A stretch of DNA of 64,000 bases from Siphonodentalium dalli (lineage: Eukaryota > Mollusca > Scaphopoda > Gadilida > Siphonodentaliidae): positions 183,184,716 through 183,248,715 of the forward strand of contig CP136066.1 of NCBI GenBank assembly GCA_032622095.1, in the 5' to 3' direction. Positions within the stretch are counted from its first letter, which is position 1. The number at the start of each line of letters is the position of its first letter. The notes under the pieces are model-generated. The model was given only the letters and a program-made list of their open reading frames with translations. It was not told the DNA's origin and did no database searches. This document shows positions 48,501 through 63,500 of this stretch, in pieces. A program made the translations under genes and the position numbers.

Positions 48501-51500
48501 TTAACAATCAAATATGTTTTTACTTGAAACCGGATCACGCTGGCAGAACTTACCTTGGCTTGCAAATTGAGTTTTTGAGCACGACTAAACGTTTTCTCCA
48601 AACGTTTTCGTTATAATGCGGATACGCTCATTTCTTGAGATCTTGGATAACCTAATGTTCGTCGTTATGGTATTATAATGATCGTCTCTGTGGTAACATA
48701 ATGCTCGTCGTTGTTGTAACCAAATGTTCTTCGTTATGTTAACCTAATGCTCGTCGCTATGGTAACCTAATGCTCGTCGTTATGTTAACCTAATGATTGT
48801 TGTTATGTTAACCTAAGGCTCGTCGCTATGCGATAATGACTAATTTGTTTCCATCTGGCTTTGCCGAAACGACAACCAGTAAGTAAACAAATATGACAAT
48901 TGGGAGTTTGTGATCCATTACCACATGTATCTCTACCACTGGCGCCATGTTTATAATCAAGCAATTGTATGTATGGTGGCTTCTAAATCTAAAACTGGTC
49001 CCATTCTAAAATATATGCCGGCCGCTTGCGAACCCACAATGCGTGTACGGTATCCCGTCATAATACGTGGTATTTGTAAGTAGTTTGTAAGCACAAAAGA
49101 ATGTGCACGGATCGACTGTTTGAAATTGGTAAATAAATGTATACATATATATATAATCCCCACCACAGGACTGTTACGTGACGGTAGACACGACACAGCT
49201 CGGAAGTAAGATCACTCCGGATACCTGGGCGGCGGTGGCTGTCTCCATGCGTGATTACAACGTCCATACTATATCGATCAGAGAAGACATCATGCCCGTT
49301 AGAGTACCAAACGGTGTCCTCGAACTATCAACTATCCCAATTCAGGTAATATTTAGTATTTTATCATAAGGGCTGCAACTATTTCCTTCACTCCTGAGTC
49401 CTGACCTGAAACATCTGTCAATAGTTTAAGTCTGTCTAAGTGAAAGCCAAATAATCCAGAATTGACTAAGCCAAGTTTTCGCTTACCATGTTGCAATCGA
49501 CAGCATTCGTATCGCAAAGGCATCGTGAAATTCCTCAACATCAACCACAAGTTATGCGTCGAAAACGATAGTAAAAGCTCGTAATTGAAAACGCTCTTTA
49601 TTATCTACTGTTTTGTGTGACGGAAGCATAGACACTCTTTATAAAAGACGGTATTTGGAATTTTTCCCGGGCTGACAAAAATTCAAAACATTTTAAAACT
49701 TCCTCTTAATAGTCTTTCTGCTATTGCGTTGTCTGTTGTGTCTATCTGTCGTCTGATTTGATTACCTGAACACCAATCTAAATGGAAAAAAAACCATTCC
49801 AATGTATATTTTTATAACTGGTGGGAGAATCCATTTAGTATACTTGTGTAAAATCGGACACGACACCGCCATTTTTTCACGATGTGCAGGTGTTAATCGC
49901 GCATATCCTACTTATTGTTTGGCAAGTATAATTCTTTACACTCCTCTTGGTATGCATTAACCACATCATCTGAAAATCTGGCATATCGGGCTTCAAAACG
50001 TTCTGTTTGACAACATTATACAAGGAGTCTGAAGGAGGAGAAGACTGCCTTTCTGCTAAATTCTTTGTTTAGCATTTGTACTTTCTTACGTTGAGCACAG
50101 ACATGGCTACCAAACTTTGTTTTTAGGGATTGAAAGTGGCTAAGACCCAAGAAAAAACAAATATCACTGCGCAAATGATAAGATGAACATGACTAATAAG
50201 AACACAATACATACTTTGCCACCAGTTCCAAATAATAGAAACGGATCTAGGAGATATCAGTGAAACATTGTCTATTTTTTACAATTCAGTCGCCATTTTC
50301 GCAGCAAAACGATAGTATAACGTAAATTTATATGTTTGATGAAATATTTTTTCCAACAAAACAGATTAAACTGACACAAAGTTCACATTCTATACTGCGG
50401 TGGCCATATTGGCCGCCATCTTGTGTTCTAGTAAATGCTCAAGGGTAAGACTGACACCCAATTGATGCACACACCACCCTGAATTACAACACACAGAGAC
50501 AAAATCTTTAATAGATAATTATTACTTCACCTCTATTGCTCTAAGACCATGACATCTGATGGTTTTCTTCTGGGGTGTTTCTCCAGCGATTCTATAGAGT
50601 GGGATCATATATGCGCTCAGACGGAGACAGGGACCCAATCTTGTTCGAAATTGACCAGGCTTATGTTAAGTTTAACTGTCCTAGCTAACTCGAGTTACCT
50701 CCGTGCAATTTCGTGCATCGTTGATTCGAAGCTAGTGCAACACTGTCAGGGATTTGGCATGGGTGGGGTTCACATAATGCTATTGAACGCCAAGTTGAAG
50801 GATGGATTAGATACGTCAGCAAATACACGAAATATCGTTCTCCTAAAAATAAACTGGCCGAGCACTTTTCCAGCTGTTTTCATTTTTTTTCGCACAAAGT
50901 CAGATACACAATCTTTAATCTACCGCATCAGGATGCGACTAACAAGGAAGGCTATGTGTTCATTGATGCTGAATCTAGGAGACTGCACACACATACAATT
51001 CGCGGGGATAGGGGTGGTTTGGTGGTTTACCCCTTCACGCCAATCTTGGTCGACATTTTCAACAGGTGACATTTTTATACCAGACACAACATTAGTTGGA
51101 AATATCATTCCAACATTATCTTAAAATTGTTCTCGTAGTTTGATTTTCAAACCAGGAGTTAGTAGAGACTTTATTAAACAGTCGCATACTTTCCTAATTT
51201 TGTTCTGAAATGGCCATCAAATAGAAACCTTGGGGCGGTTGTCAGATTGGTAATTTCCATCACTTGGAGAGCTTTTGGCCAGTCTAGATGTTAAGAGTTT
51301 GCAGTTTTCAAGTTCAGATTTAAAATATTTCTCCCACCAGGCCCAACATAATGGAATCACTGAACTAAATTGTTTCCCATAGGCGACAGTGTTAACGTTT
51401 CGACCGAATTCTATGAATTTAAGCCTACAGGCTATTCCGGTGGTGTTTACCCAGCTAGATTGACACCAGTTGATCACGAAAATGCAAGAAAAATCATAGG

Positions 51501-54500
51501 TCATGTGTTTACTTTTTTAAATAAATCCCCAAGTGTACGACAGGGCTATCCCACAGCAAAATTTGGTCTGGAAAAACCCAGAACTACAACAGCTAGTTAA
51601 ATCAATTTCCCACTCACAAATATCCATTCCCCAATTAATTCACCAGTTTAAATTATTTAGATATGATGTACAAATCAAATAAACACGATGTCATCCTTTA
51701 ATAACGTGTCACATGTATCAGGTGAAGCTTATTCTTCAGTTACCTTCACCTTTAGCATTCCACGGTGTACTCGCTCCCCGACTCTGGAACACATTGAGCT
51801 CCTTGATTCCTATAGGGCCCGGTAGGTCATATTATCCGTCACCGGTGGCCAATCACAATATGGTAATCAGTTACAAAAAGGCAACAAACCAAGGCCTGAA
51901 TTTATCGTGGATTGCAGTTCCAGGTGCTAGGATTTGGCAGTTTTCAACCCTCGGGTTGATGCCGATAGAAAGAGAAATTCATATTAGAAAACTCTCCTTT
52001 CTTGGGAAGCTAATCCACCTGCCGATTGGACATCAAATTCCACTCAGGTTGTTTCTATTCAAAACATATCAGTATACTTTATTCGGTAGGATATTTTCCG
52101 GGTTTGTCGCTGACATCTTTCGAATCTTGGACAGATACAACCTCAGACATTTCCTCACCGATTTCCTTGATAACGGAATATTCCCTTCTGATGACATCTG
52201 GAAAAAACACAGTCGCCAGACCGTTGAACAAAACTATTGTGCAGAGTGGTTCAACTCCACATGTACTACGACTAGCTTGGCTATGTTGGTACGGTGTCAC
52301 CCGCATCCACTGGACAGCTGGAACATATGGGAATTAATGCGTAGAAATCGTCCGCACACCGTGGCACTAAACCACCTGGCCTTACTCCTCAATAAAACTA
52401 CATATGACAATAATGTTCTGTGTCTTAAGTGTGGTTCGAGATACAGCAATGAATTGATGCACGTAATTTGGACATGTAGCTCGGATGGGGAACATGTTTC
52501 TATTCCGAAGGTTCGCTATTCCGAAGGTTCACTATTCCGAAGGTTCACTATTCCGAAGGTTTGCTATTCCGAAGGTTCTCTATTCCGAAGGTTCGCTATT
52601 CCGAAGATTTTTGTTATTTTAAAGGTTAATTCTATATTCTAAAGTATTGAGAGGGTTCTTTGTCACGAAGACTCTTTTTCTGAAGGAAATAACTTAAAAC
52701 ATTCAAACAATAAATGTGACCGACTTTTTTCTTCGCGGGTTTCCTTGAGATTAAATGTTTTTACGTATGACGTTATATACCAAAACATATTCACGTCGGG
52801 CAGCCCACACAATTGCTATGTTTCCATACGATTTAATGTCATCACGTATGACGTTATATCTCAATTATCTTAGAGGCAAGAATACGCTAGCTAAAGGCTA
52901 ATTTTCGAGTCATCGACTATTTTTTTATAGTGCCTTGATATCAGGTTTGAATAACCATCTGTGCCATAAAATATGACTAAAACACTATAGTTCATCACCA
53001 TTTGAAACGTCTGTATAAGAAGATGTCCATAGAGAAATAGAAAACAGCTTAAATCATAAAAAGATCCCCCCCCCCGTTATGGCTCCTAGAATGCAACATA
53101 ATCCAACCTAATGTATTTTCAGTTGAAGGGGAATAACACTATCTTTATAATATAGAGTTATTCCCTTCCATTGAAAATAATACACTTTTCGCAACAAAAC
53201 CAGATGAACCTTAAGCACAAAAACACGTCGTTAACTCAACAAAAACAACATGTTCACAGTTTATTACACTGGATAAGCTGATAATACAGTGTTAGAGAGC
53301 TTCCTATTTCCAATGGTATATATACTGGCATATATGTTATATATGTGATCTGTGTGTTCGAAAATTAAGTCGGCCTTTAATGTTGATGTTTCTTTCAAAT
53401 ACAGATAGCCAGTTCGGAAAATTATATCTCTTACATGTAGTTTATTTCAGTCATCGTGTTTTCAACTTTCCATAATATTAAACGATAAACTGATACTGTC
53501 TTCTTGCTATTAATAACGGACATCTGGAACAATTGGGAATTAGAAGTGGGTGTATATATGTACTATATGTGAATACTAGCATAATAGTATTTTTCATTCC
53601 TCGTGTGTTGTTTGTGGTGGGGGTGCAAATTTTCATTAATTTCTGGTTAAATACGCCCAGAATAGAAAACGTTCGGAATAACGAACCTTCTGAATAGCGA
53701 ACCTTCGGAATAACGAACCTTCGGAATAATGAACCTTCGGAATAGCGAACCTTCGGAAAAATTAACATTCGGAATAGAGAACCCTACCCGCTCGGATGCG
53801 ATTATCCAGATGCGATATAATTATTGGAACCTTATTATTGACAAATATGGTATTCCAATGTATATGTTCCTGGACAGCATGTCGCTTCAACAATTGATGG
53901 CGATTATCCTCGGTGGCTCCTATGTGCATATTCCAGTGGAGTTGGCACCTGCCATTGACAATGTATCATTGAAACAGCATATTGTTTGCTATTTTCTAGC
54001 AGAATCGTGAAGACATTGAACAGCACCTGATTGACTAATATAATATGTGTATCGATTTACTAACATCAGATGTCTGCCACTGTCATGAGATTGATCTATT
54101 CGTACACTAAGACCACCACACCTGTTAATCGATAACTAAATGAATATTTCGCAATTATGTGACCACCGAAATACATAATGTAGATAATGGTTATGTTCTT
54201 AAATGTCACCATTGTGAACGTTCAGAGTCAGATCAATTCGTCAAATTGCTCATTGCTTGACTAGCTTATTTTGGGTAACCCCAACACAAATCTCACGCAA
54301 ATTAAATTACTACACTCTTATAACTAATGTGTAGAAACGATTACACATCAAATGTGTAAACCTGGTTAATACACATAGCAATGTGTAGTTTTACATACAA
54401 ATACATTGACCAAGCGCCGTTCTACACATAATGTGTATATTTTATTACACACAATTGTGCAAGAACGTAGAGCATGCGCATTGCGATGCCTTCAGTTTCA

Positions 54501-57500
54501 TAGTCTGCTACACGACGCCATATTGTTTGCGTATAATTTTGGGAATACAATCTACAGCGATCGTAGACAAGGAACATAAGTTCAGAATTCCGACTTGTGG
54601 GTATAGTATTAATGGTATATGAGGATTTATTTGATTAATCTTTCATGGCGAATATTGCTATTACATTTGTTGTTTATATGATTGTTGTAATACGTAAATA
54701 CTAATATTGGGCAATCACGCCACGAGCCTGGTTTGTTCATTTATAACGAATATACTCACACGACAGAGCAAAATTATACGTACCATTGGACGCCATGAAA
54801 GTTTTGTCATATAAATCGCCATATGTCATCAATACTATATACCCACAGTTCGGAATACTGAAGTTACATTCTTGTCTACGATCTATATGTGTAAGAATCT
54901 ACACAAAATGTGTAAGGGATATGTGTTGATTTTATGCACAGCAGTGTGTATAGATGTGTAGAAATTGACACATTTATTGTGTAAAAATTGTTACACAATT
55001 TGTGTACGTACATAAAACTACACATATACTACACAAATATGTTTAAGATCAAAATTGAATAATGATTGTGTAGCAGGGCTACACATTTTGTTTAGAAAAC
55101 CTACACATTAGTCATAAGAGTGTATGTGATGCACGTGAGGTCGTACTTTAATCTCGATTATCAACAAGTTCTGGTCATCGATCTGGGTAGTATAGCTTAT
55201 ACATAATTATGTCATTTTCCGCATGTCATATATAACAATTAACATCGCTATTATACAGGATCTCATCTCAACCCATGGCATGAAACCTTTATCGAAGTTG
55301 GACTATTCCTGACCATACCTCACCTAGATCATGAATCCCGCTGAACGCATGTGCTTATCCCACGCACAATATTTCTGCCGAATTGCCGGCACGACCATAC
55401 AAATAATTGTATATGTACCTATTATATTGTATATAATTTGCACCTGTAAATATCAAACACACTGTCATGCTCATGCTCATTGTCATGTACACTCTCTCCC
55501 ACGAGGAGGCAATAAAGAATATATACTAATCAATTAAAAGGCAAACAGGATGCAAATTGAATTAAGCGATCTTGTGCATGAGTTTGGCTTGTCTCGTTGT
55601 CTATCTTGATGTTGATGGATTGTGTTGTTTTTCTTCTGTGGAATATGATGAGTTGGGTCTTTTTGGCGTTGAGTTTAATTCTTCATTTTGAGCACCATGT
55701 TGATAGGTCGTCGAGTTTCTTTTGTAGTCTTTTCTGTAGAATTCGGGGGTTTGTATGAGTCGTCCAGAGTCCTAGGTCGTCGGCGAACTGTGATAAGGGT
55801 GGTAAGGGGTGCACGTACACGACATACTATCCGACAAACAACACGGATTCAGATATAAATGTGGACCACAGGTTATTGCCACTTCACATGATATCCTTAC
55901 TCATTACACCAAGTCACAAGTGAACATCGCTGTGCTTCATTTCAGTAATAATAATATATAGCATTTATACAATCTCCAGGCAGAGTTATCTCCCATAGCT
56001 CTGCTGAGATACCACTGCCATTTAACCCTTTACACAACAAACCGGCCAAAAACGGCCAAATAAAGCTGCAACAGCCTAAATTATCTTGGGTCTGTCTCAA
56101 TAAAACCATACAAATATGGATATCATTGGAACCGGCTCATTGACCACATTGTGATGGTTACAGTTATGCCCTATGCCAATGCATTCTCTTATATATGCGA
56201 GTCGACCATTGGTCGCCTCGCATATATAAGAGAATGCATTGGCCTAAAAAAAATCTTATAATTTTTAATGTGTTAAGCCAATGCATTCTCTTATATATGC
56301 GAGGCGACCTATGGTCGACTCGCATATATAAGAGAATGCATTGGCACAGGGCCGTTCTGTTGGGTAAAGGGTTAAGGACATTTGGTAAGGATTTCTGACA
56401 TGATCTTAGTTCTTATGTTTTAGGATTAAAATATTGTCTATGTCTGGCTCAACCTATATTGTTCTTATCGATACCGAAAGAATTACCATTATTGCAAACT
56501 TTTGGTGGTCGAAATAAGATAATAGGTGATAAAATATAGTTCCGACGATATGTAAAAATAGATGTATCGGTCCACACAGTACCATCCTTGTGGCATTGCT
56601 ATATCGCAGAACTAACGTAGAGGGCGCTGCATGGAGTTTGGCATTTATATAGCGCTTCATCTCTGGTGTAGCCCGAAGTAAGGTTTTCGACACTGTGCCG
56701 CACAAATGACTGTTTCATAAACTAAATTTGTATGGTATAAAAGGGAAATTACAGAGTGAATGCAATCTTTTTTTTATATGCAGAAGGTTATAGTAGCGGG
56801 CCAGTTCTCGGATAGCGTAGCTGTAAAATCGAGAAGCCCCAAAGAAAGTGTACTAGGACCTTTGCTATATTTAGTGTACATCAATGACCTTCCTGGCCAA
56901 ATAACATCAAAAGTACGGTTATTTGCCAACGACTGTTCGTCTTTGTTGTCCCATTCAGAACAGTCATGATCAGTTGATACTCCAGGATGATTTGAAACAT
57001 CTTGAACGCTGGCGATCAACATGGAGTATGTCATTCAACCCCTAAATTTTGTATACCATTAACTCACACAGAAGGACCAAACCTTTGTTTTTAAATCGTA
57101 TCACCATATATCGGCGTAACCATACATGTACATCATGAATGGAGCTGGACCACTCACTTATATATAAAATTTGTAAAATGGCCAATTCAACCTTGGGCTT
57201 CTTATGTCGTAATTTAATACGGTGTACGCGATCACTACTCATATTTCCTTGATCAGGCATGGTCTGGAATATTGTGCAACGGTCTGGGACCACGCATTGA
57301 AAGGGATATCAGACAGCTAGATATTATTCAGATTTCCCAGAATCATAGATGGGCTAAATCTTGTAATAATATAAGTCCTGTTAAATATATCTTAGCGTAA
57401 CATATCCTAAAATTCATAGAAAATGGTGCACTGCATTACTATTAATAGTAAATCACTTCACATCAGTAGCTGTCACCTTGTTAGAAGTAAGAAAGATGAT

Positions 57501-60500
57501 TAGTCCAGATTTTTGGAAAACAATTTCTCATATCACATGAAGAAACTATTCATGCCGGCGAGGAAAAGTAATAAACATACATAACCAAAATAAGGATCAT
57601 AATAATAATCATAAATGTTTAATTATTTGGATCCTGAGAGTAAACGTTGAAAAATGTGGAATACAAATAAACCTACTTCAAGTTCTGCTGACACAGTGAC
57701 ACAATTATGTACGTGTATACCACTCTGCTGTTATTTTCCAGTTCCTGATCCAGTTTATTGACGCGGTTGGACAGCCGATGTTTGTCGAGCCTACCATAGA
57801 ATCGTATCACACATTTGAGATTTTCGCTGGCGCCACCTTTGTTGTGGATATGTATGCACAACCATATTTGAAGGACACACAGAGGTAAGATATTTACAAA
57901 GATAAAATAAGATACATTGAACGTACATGGCTCATTTAAAGCACAAATAAAATATGTATACCATATTCTCATTTATTATGGAAATGGCCATGTATCGATC
58001 GGAATGGCACATTGAGATGTCCCTCTATATTCTAAACAATGGTGCAGAAGTCATAGAAAGTTTCCATCTGTTTTCGATTGTTCTCACAGAAATGAGACAA
58101 GCGGTATTTATTTATAACGTTACATGAGCAGATTAAAAAGGAACTCTTTCTTGTTGAAGGAAATTGGTGTCAAAAGTTTTCTCGATTAAATTTTCTGAAT
58201 AATTTTTCTTTTGTGGCATATGAAATCTAAATTTTTTGAAAGTATATTATGTCTATTGACATATGATGATCCCGGAACCGGACCAAGATGTAACAACGGC
58301 ATCATTATTGAGTACAATGTGAGGCTTCAAACCGCCATGCATTCTTTCAGTAATTATGTAGATTTTTTGTCGAAAATGATCTTCTAGGATTTGGTATCTA
58401 CGGTTTAACCCGTTCTGTACTAAATACCCATTGATGATTAGTTCCCTTAGGACATGTTCATATAATAAGACCATAGGTCGTTTGTTGAACTTAATATCTG
58501 AACATTTCCATTAATGAATATGAATCATTCTGTATTTGTATTATCTTTTCATTGAGTAATTCGCATAGTTATCGCGAGTGAATCAGTCGCCAGTTTTCTT
58601 CAATGGATGCACGTTTCGAGAAAGTACACGCAGGCATAGTAAACAAGAAAACATAGTCAGAAATTGTAACGCCATCAATATCATATTATTAGGCATATAT
58701 AAAATATATTCGAACTTTAATGTAGTGATTGTGAAAAACGTGTATATAAGTTTCCTATGTAGTTAATTATATATGATATTTTGTGTATGTGCGTATACTA
58801 TACCTTTGGTGAGAAAGGATGTGAAACATTTCCAAAATCGGACTTGCCAACTAAAGTTTATTTTGAAATATTTACACATTTTCACAACGTATATATATAT
58901 ATATACGTTCTGAAATGTTCATCGCCAAACATGCAACGACCATTGCATTGATACACCAATAACCACACACCCATTGCCAAAGAAGTGACGAACGCATTGA
59001 CGATTGACACGTTATTATGTCGACGCGCTGCCAGCTCGCGGCAAATACACTAAACTGTTGGTTTCTCGGTTCTCTTCTACGACATTTAAATGATGATTAG
59101 TTCCATTAGGAAATGTTCATATAATAAGAACATAGGTCGTTAGTTGAACTTAATATCTGAATATTTCCCACAAATGAATATGAATCATTCTGTATTTGTA
59201 TTGTATTTGTATTGTATTTGTATTGTATTTGTATTGTATTTTCATCTACCAGTCGTCTGCTTTTATTACCGGAACATCCCTCCAAAAGAATGATAGATCA
59301 TTCCATTATATACTATTATAACTGAATTGGGAATCCATTTAGTATAGAAAGGGTTAATCGAAAATTAATGGAAGATAAAATTAAACTTTATGGTTTTTTT
59401 TTATCATTTATTCGTATTTTTGGTACAATTTTCAAGTATTACAATGTTGTATTACATATATACATAATACAAACAGAAAGTACTAATCATACACATTTTT
59501 ATATTGTAACAGTATATATCAATACATTTGTCACCATGCTCCTCAAATGTGTTTTACTCTATATTTGCTGGCGATTTTGCACGTATGATGATTTTGGTCC
59601 TATACTTTGTGAAATTGCAGACGAAACTAAGTTCTAGAAAAGTTGAAAGTTCTGTAGTAATGCTCTGCTTTTAGACAATTATTTGTATACTATGGTTTTG
59701 GGATTTAGCAGATAGTCTTTTAAGCATGATTTGGCACAAATATCAACAATATAAGATTGAGATTACTAGATATAGTGTTGGGCGTTTAAATCTGAGAAAA
59801 GTTTTCAATGATCGAGTGAAGAGAACATATTTAGGACACTGCCCCATTTTTCCCCAAATGCATTTTTAAGTGAAACATTCCATTCATATGCTTGTTTTTC
59901 AATGTTATACTATTGGTTAAAGAAAAGAACGGCTGCTTCAATACTTAGGTTGATTTTGTTGCATTTACACTTATGGTTGGTCATTGTGTTATGAGACACC
60001 GAAAATGTGTGTCCTACTCCCATGTATTGTGGCGGATGTATAATCATTTTGTATTTTTCAACTAAGAGAAATGATTTTACATTGAGTAATGTCTTTTTCA
60101 CTTCATTTCATAGAGTAATTCGCGAGTTCATAATGACAGCAAGAATGGCTGAGCCAGCAACTATTCAGAACCCACCAGTTCTGGATGACCTTAACCGACC
60201 GAGGGTCATGAAGGCCACTCTTATGTGGCAGACGACACTGGGCGACGTTGGCGTGCACATATTCTGCATAAGAGTCAGGGACAACAAGGGGTAAGCTGTG
60301 AATATTTCTGTACAAAGCTAAAAATGGAAAGTTTGTTTTACAGCCACATTCAATGTGCGCCACCTAATTCACATCATAATTAGTCAAATGCCCCAAACAC
60401 AATATTCGTATTACCAGCCAGATAAATAGAAAGTTAACTCCACCGTTTCACGATGACGCATAATGGCTTACCTATAATTGATAGACTTGACATATAGACG

Positions 60501-63500
60501 ACGAGGTATAATGATATCTCATATATCATATCTAACTATTAACATCACTATATATACACCACACGCTCCCAGTCTGCCTTTTTTTTCTTTCTTTTTTTTA
60601 TTGGAATAAACAGACATCAATGCAGGAATGTAAATATAAACAGAGGTACACATTATTATATATCAAGTGACATTCTTCCAATTCGCTCACATCTCGCTCA
60701 CTTCATTTACACGTCTTTCGTACACCATATGCACTCCCAGTGACTGACATGTAAATTGGGATATATCGAATATATGTTCATTTTTATATATTAACTAGCC
60801 GATGAGCCCGACGTTGTCCGGGCTATTCAAAAACCAAATTTCAAGTCGATAGCTCTACCCGTTTCCGAGATCTGGTCTGCGAATGCGCGAAGCTGGCGTC
60901 GCACGGGCTCGGCGACCCGATAAAATTCGTATCCGGGGCAAGATACATTCACACACCAAATTTCAAGTCGATAGCTCCACCCGTTTCTGAGATCTGGTCT
61001 GCGCATGCGCGAAGCTGGCGTCGCACGGGCTCGGCGACCCGATAAAATGTGTATCCGGGGCAAGATACATTCACATAGCAAATTTAAAGTCGATAGCTCC
61101 ACCCGTTTCCGATATCTCGTCTGCGCATGCGCGAAGCGGGCGCCGCACGGGCTCGCCAATACGACAAGGTCGACCGCCTGGTCAAACTACACACACGTAC
61201 CAAGTTTCGTCCCGATCGGTCGAGAATCGTAGATTTGTATAAATGACAGACAAACATACAGACAAACAGACAAACAAACAGAGTTCTTCAAAATATATAT
61301 GAGATTCATATTTTAAATCCTTGAACTTTGTTCCCGTGTACGGCGTATCGGTACGACATCTAACCATAGACGGCATTATGATATTGGCGGGGGTATCGTA
61401 TTTCCGGGTATAATAACTAAGTGAGTTTTCGAATTGGTGAAGAGATAATTTCCAGGACACTCAAGCTGATTGGTGTTGACTCGTGGGTACATGTTATACA
61501 TGTAAAGCCTTTTCTAAAAGGAACCAGTTTTTCGAAAATTCTTCTTGTTTCGATTGGCATCGTGCGGTATACTTCTCACATTGGTATCTATCCTCTTTGA
61601 GGAAAACATTTAGCGATAAGTTAATTGGCTTGAGTATAGTCATGTATGCATTGTTTAATTAGGAGCCATAGCATGTTCGTTGTAACGTTCGGGTCCGTTG
61701 GCGACGAGCCGAGAATCATTGTCATGTGTTGGGGACAGAGATCAATGCTGCTAATTTTACCCCAATCGCTGAGTTCCTTTATGAATTCCTGAACGTGCAC
61801 ACAATTCCAAAATATGTGGGAGATGTCTTCTGTCTCGCTTTTACATCTGTCGCATTTATCATCTTGTCGTAAATTGGACATTTTGAGAAACTTATTAGTT
61901 GATAATATTCGTGAATTTATTCGGAATTGTAGCCATTGCAGCTTTGTGTCCGGCGTCGTGAGAGAAAGGGAAGTTTATCCAGTTTACACCAATTAATTAT
62001 GTTGTCGGGAAATAACACTTGCCATTTTCTGTGTGCTACAGTAGAAGTTGGAATGTCGATTAAAATTTTATAAAAGTCTTGTCCTCCTCGACAATTTTTA
62101 AGCAATTAAAAAAATTATTTGGTAAAAGGGGGGTGCCTGTTCGAGTTATATGCTGTTCAAGTTTTTTTGCAAGTAATTTTATCTGATGTTAGATGTTATT
62201 AAGAGTGATGAAGTTTGTGTGTATGTTATAGATCCTTAGTAGATCGTCTCGTGTAATAAAATAACCTTTATTGTCCACCATATCGTTTAAAAAGATAACC
62301 CTCTTTTCTCGCCAGGAGGTGGAATTTATTACTTTTCCGTACTGCTTTATATTTGTGTTTTTCCATAACGTACACAGGGGGGGGGGGGGGTCGGAAAAAC
62401 ATTTCAGGCACGTATGGCATTTTTTCCATTTCGATCATTTTATGTACCCACCCACCCCCACCGCCAAATTATTTTCCGTTTTCGGCAGTTTTTTTCCGAC
62501 CATTTTTTGACACCCACCCCCCTTTTAACACTAAAACAGAGATTTGCGGGGGGAAATTCACTGTAAACAGCTGTATATGAATTTCTGTGCATACTATTTA
62601 TCATGGATGTTAACATGGACATGTAAATGGGAATGAGTCATTTTGAGGTCATTCGGCCAAAAAAACATGGCTGCCAGCGGCCATCTTGGATTTCAAAATT
62701 TGCAACAAAATACAACACGATAACTGCCTGCAGTCAATGTACCAGTTAGAATTACATTATTTCTCTCATTCAAAGTGGTTTTGAAGCCCAACTCATTGCC
62801 AAAACACTAAAAAAAACAAGCAGGAAATTTTTTTTTTAGTTGCGGAAAAAATTGCTTGTTGGTGGCTTTGACCACCCACCCACCCCGGCATCGACCATAA
62901 TTTGTTTTTTCAACCCACCCCCCCCCCTGACGTACATGATGATATTTGGCGATTATTTCTATCTTTCTCTAGAAGTTTTGTAAATGCCATCAGGACATCA
63001 TGCCAAAAAGGATTGGTTAATTTCTTTGCCTGTTTTTCTATGTAAGGCTAGTCATAAGTAAGGAACATAGGATAATAAAATAAAGGTATATCTATTAATG
63101 GAGTCCACTTGGCACTTTTTGTCACGCAGTCTGCCATGTTAAGCAAGTAGATATATAATTTGTAAATAGCTGGTTCTAAGTACATTTTTCAAAGAATACT
63201 TGATAAAATGAGTATGTTTTATAGTTCATAATTTTGCACAGTGTTCAGTACACATTCCCATATGTGTTTCTTTGATATGGCTTTTATGTTTGTTGGACTA
63301 ATGTAAAAACAAAATGTTTTGAAAACCTCTATAAAGTTCATAATTTGTATTTCTTACAAAATTCGCCAAAATGTGGCATCAATTAGCTTGGTTGCTTTGA
63401 TTATTAATATAAGTGAACATAATCCTTTATTTCACTCCATCGCCTTTGGGGAAAATGGATCCACAATGCCCTTACCGCCATAGCTAACTCAGCACGACCA

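Noticed and set aside
50549-51124. 191-codon plus-strand open frame as a gene
   Set aside because: Its composition looks unnatural, while the neighbouring frame (50569-51069) over the same bases is more protein-like despite two stops.
58431-59205. LTR retrotransposon between the 115-bp direct repeats
   Set aside because: Only about 540 bp lie between them, with no primer-binding site, polypurine tract or coding sequence visible.
6120-62200. Hammerhead ribozymes, common in molluscan repeats
   Set aside because: CTGATGA-like strings were inspected, but none had the CGAAAC partner at the required spacing.
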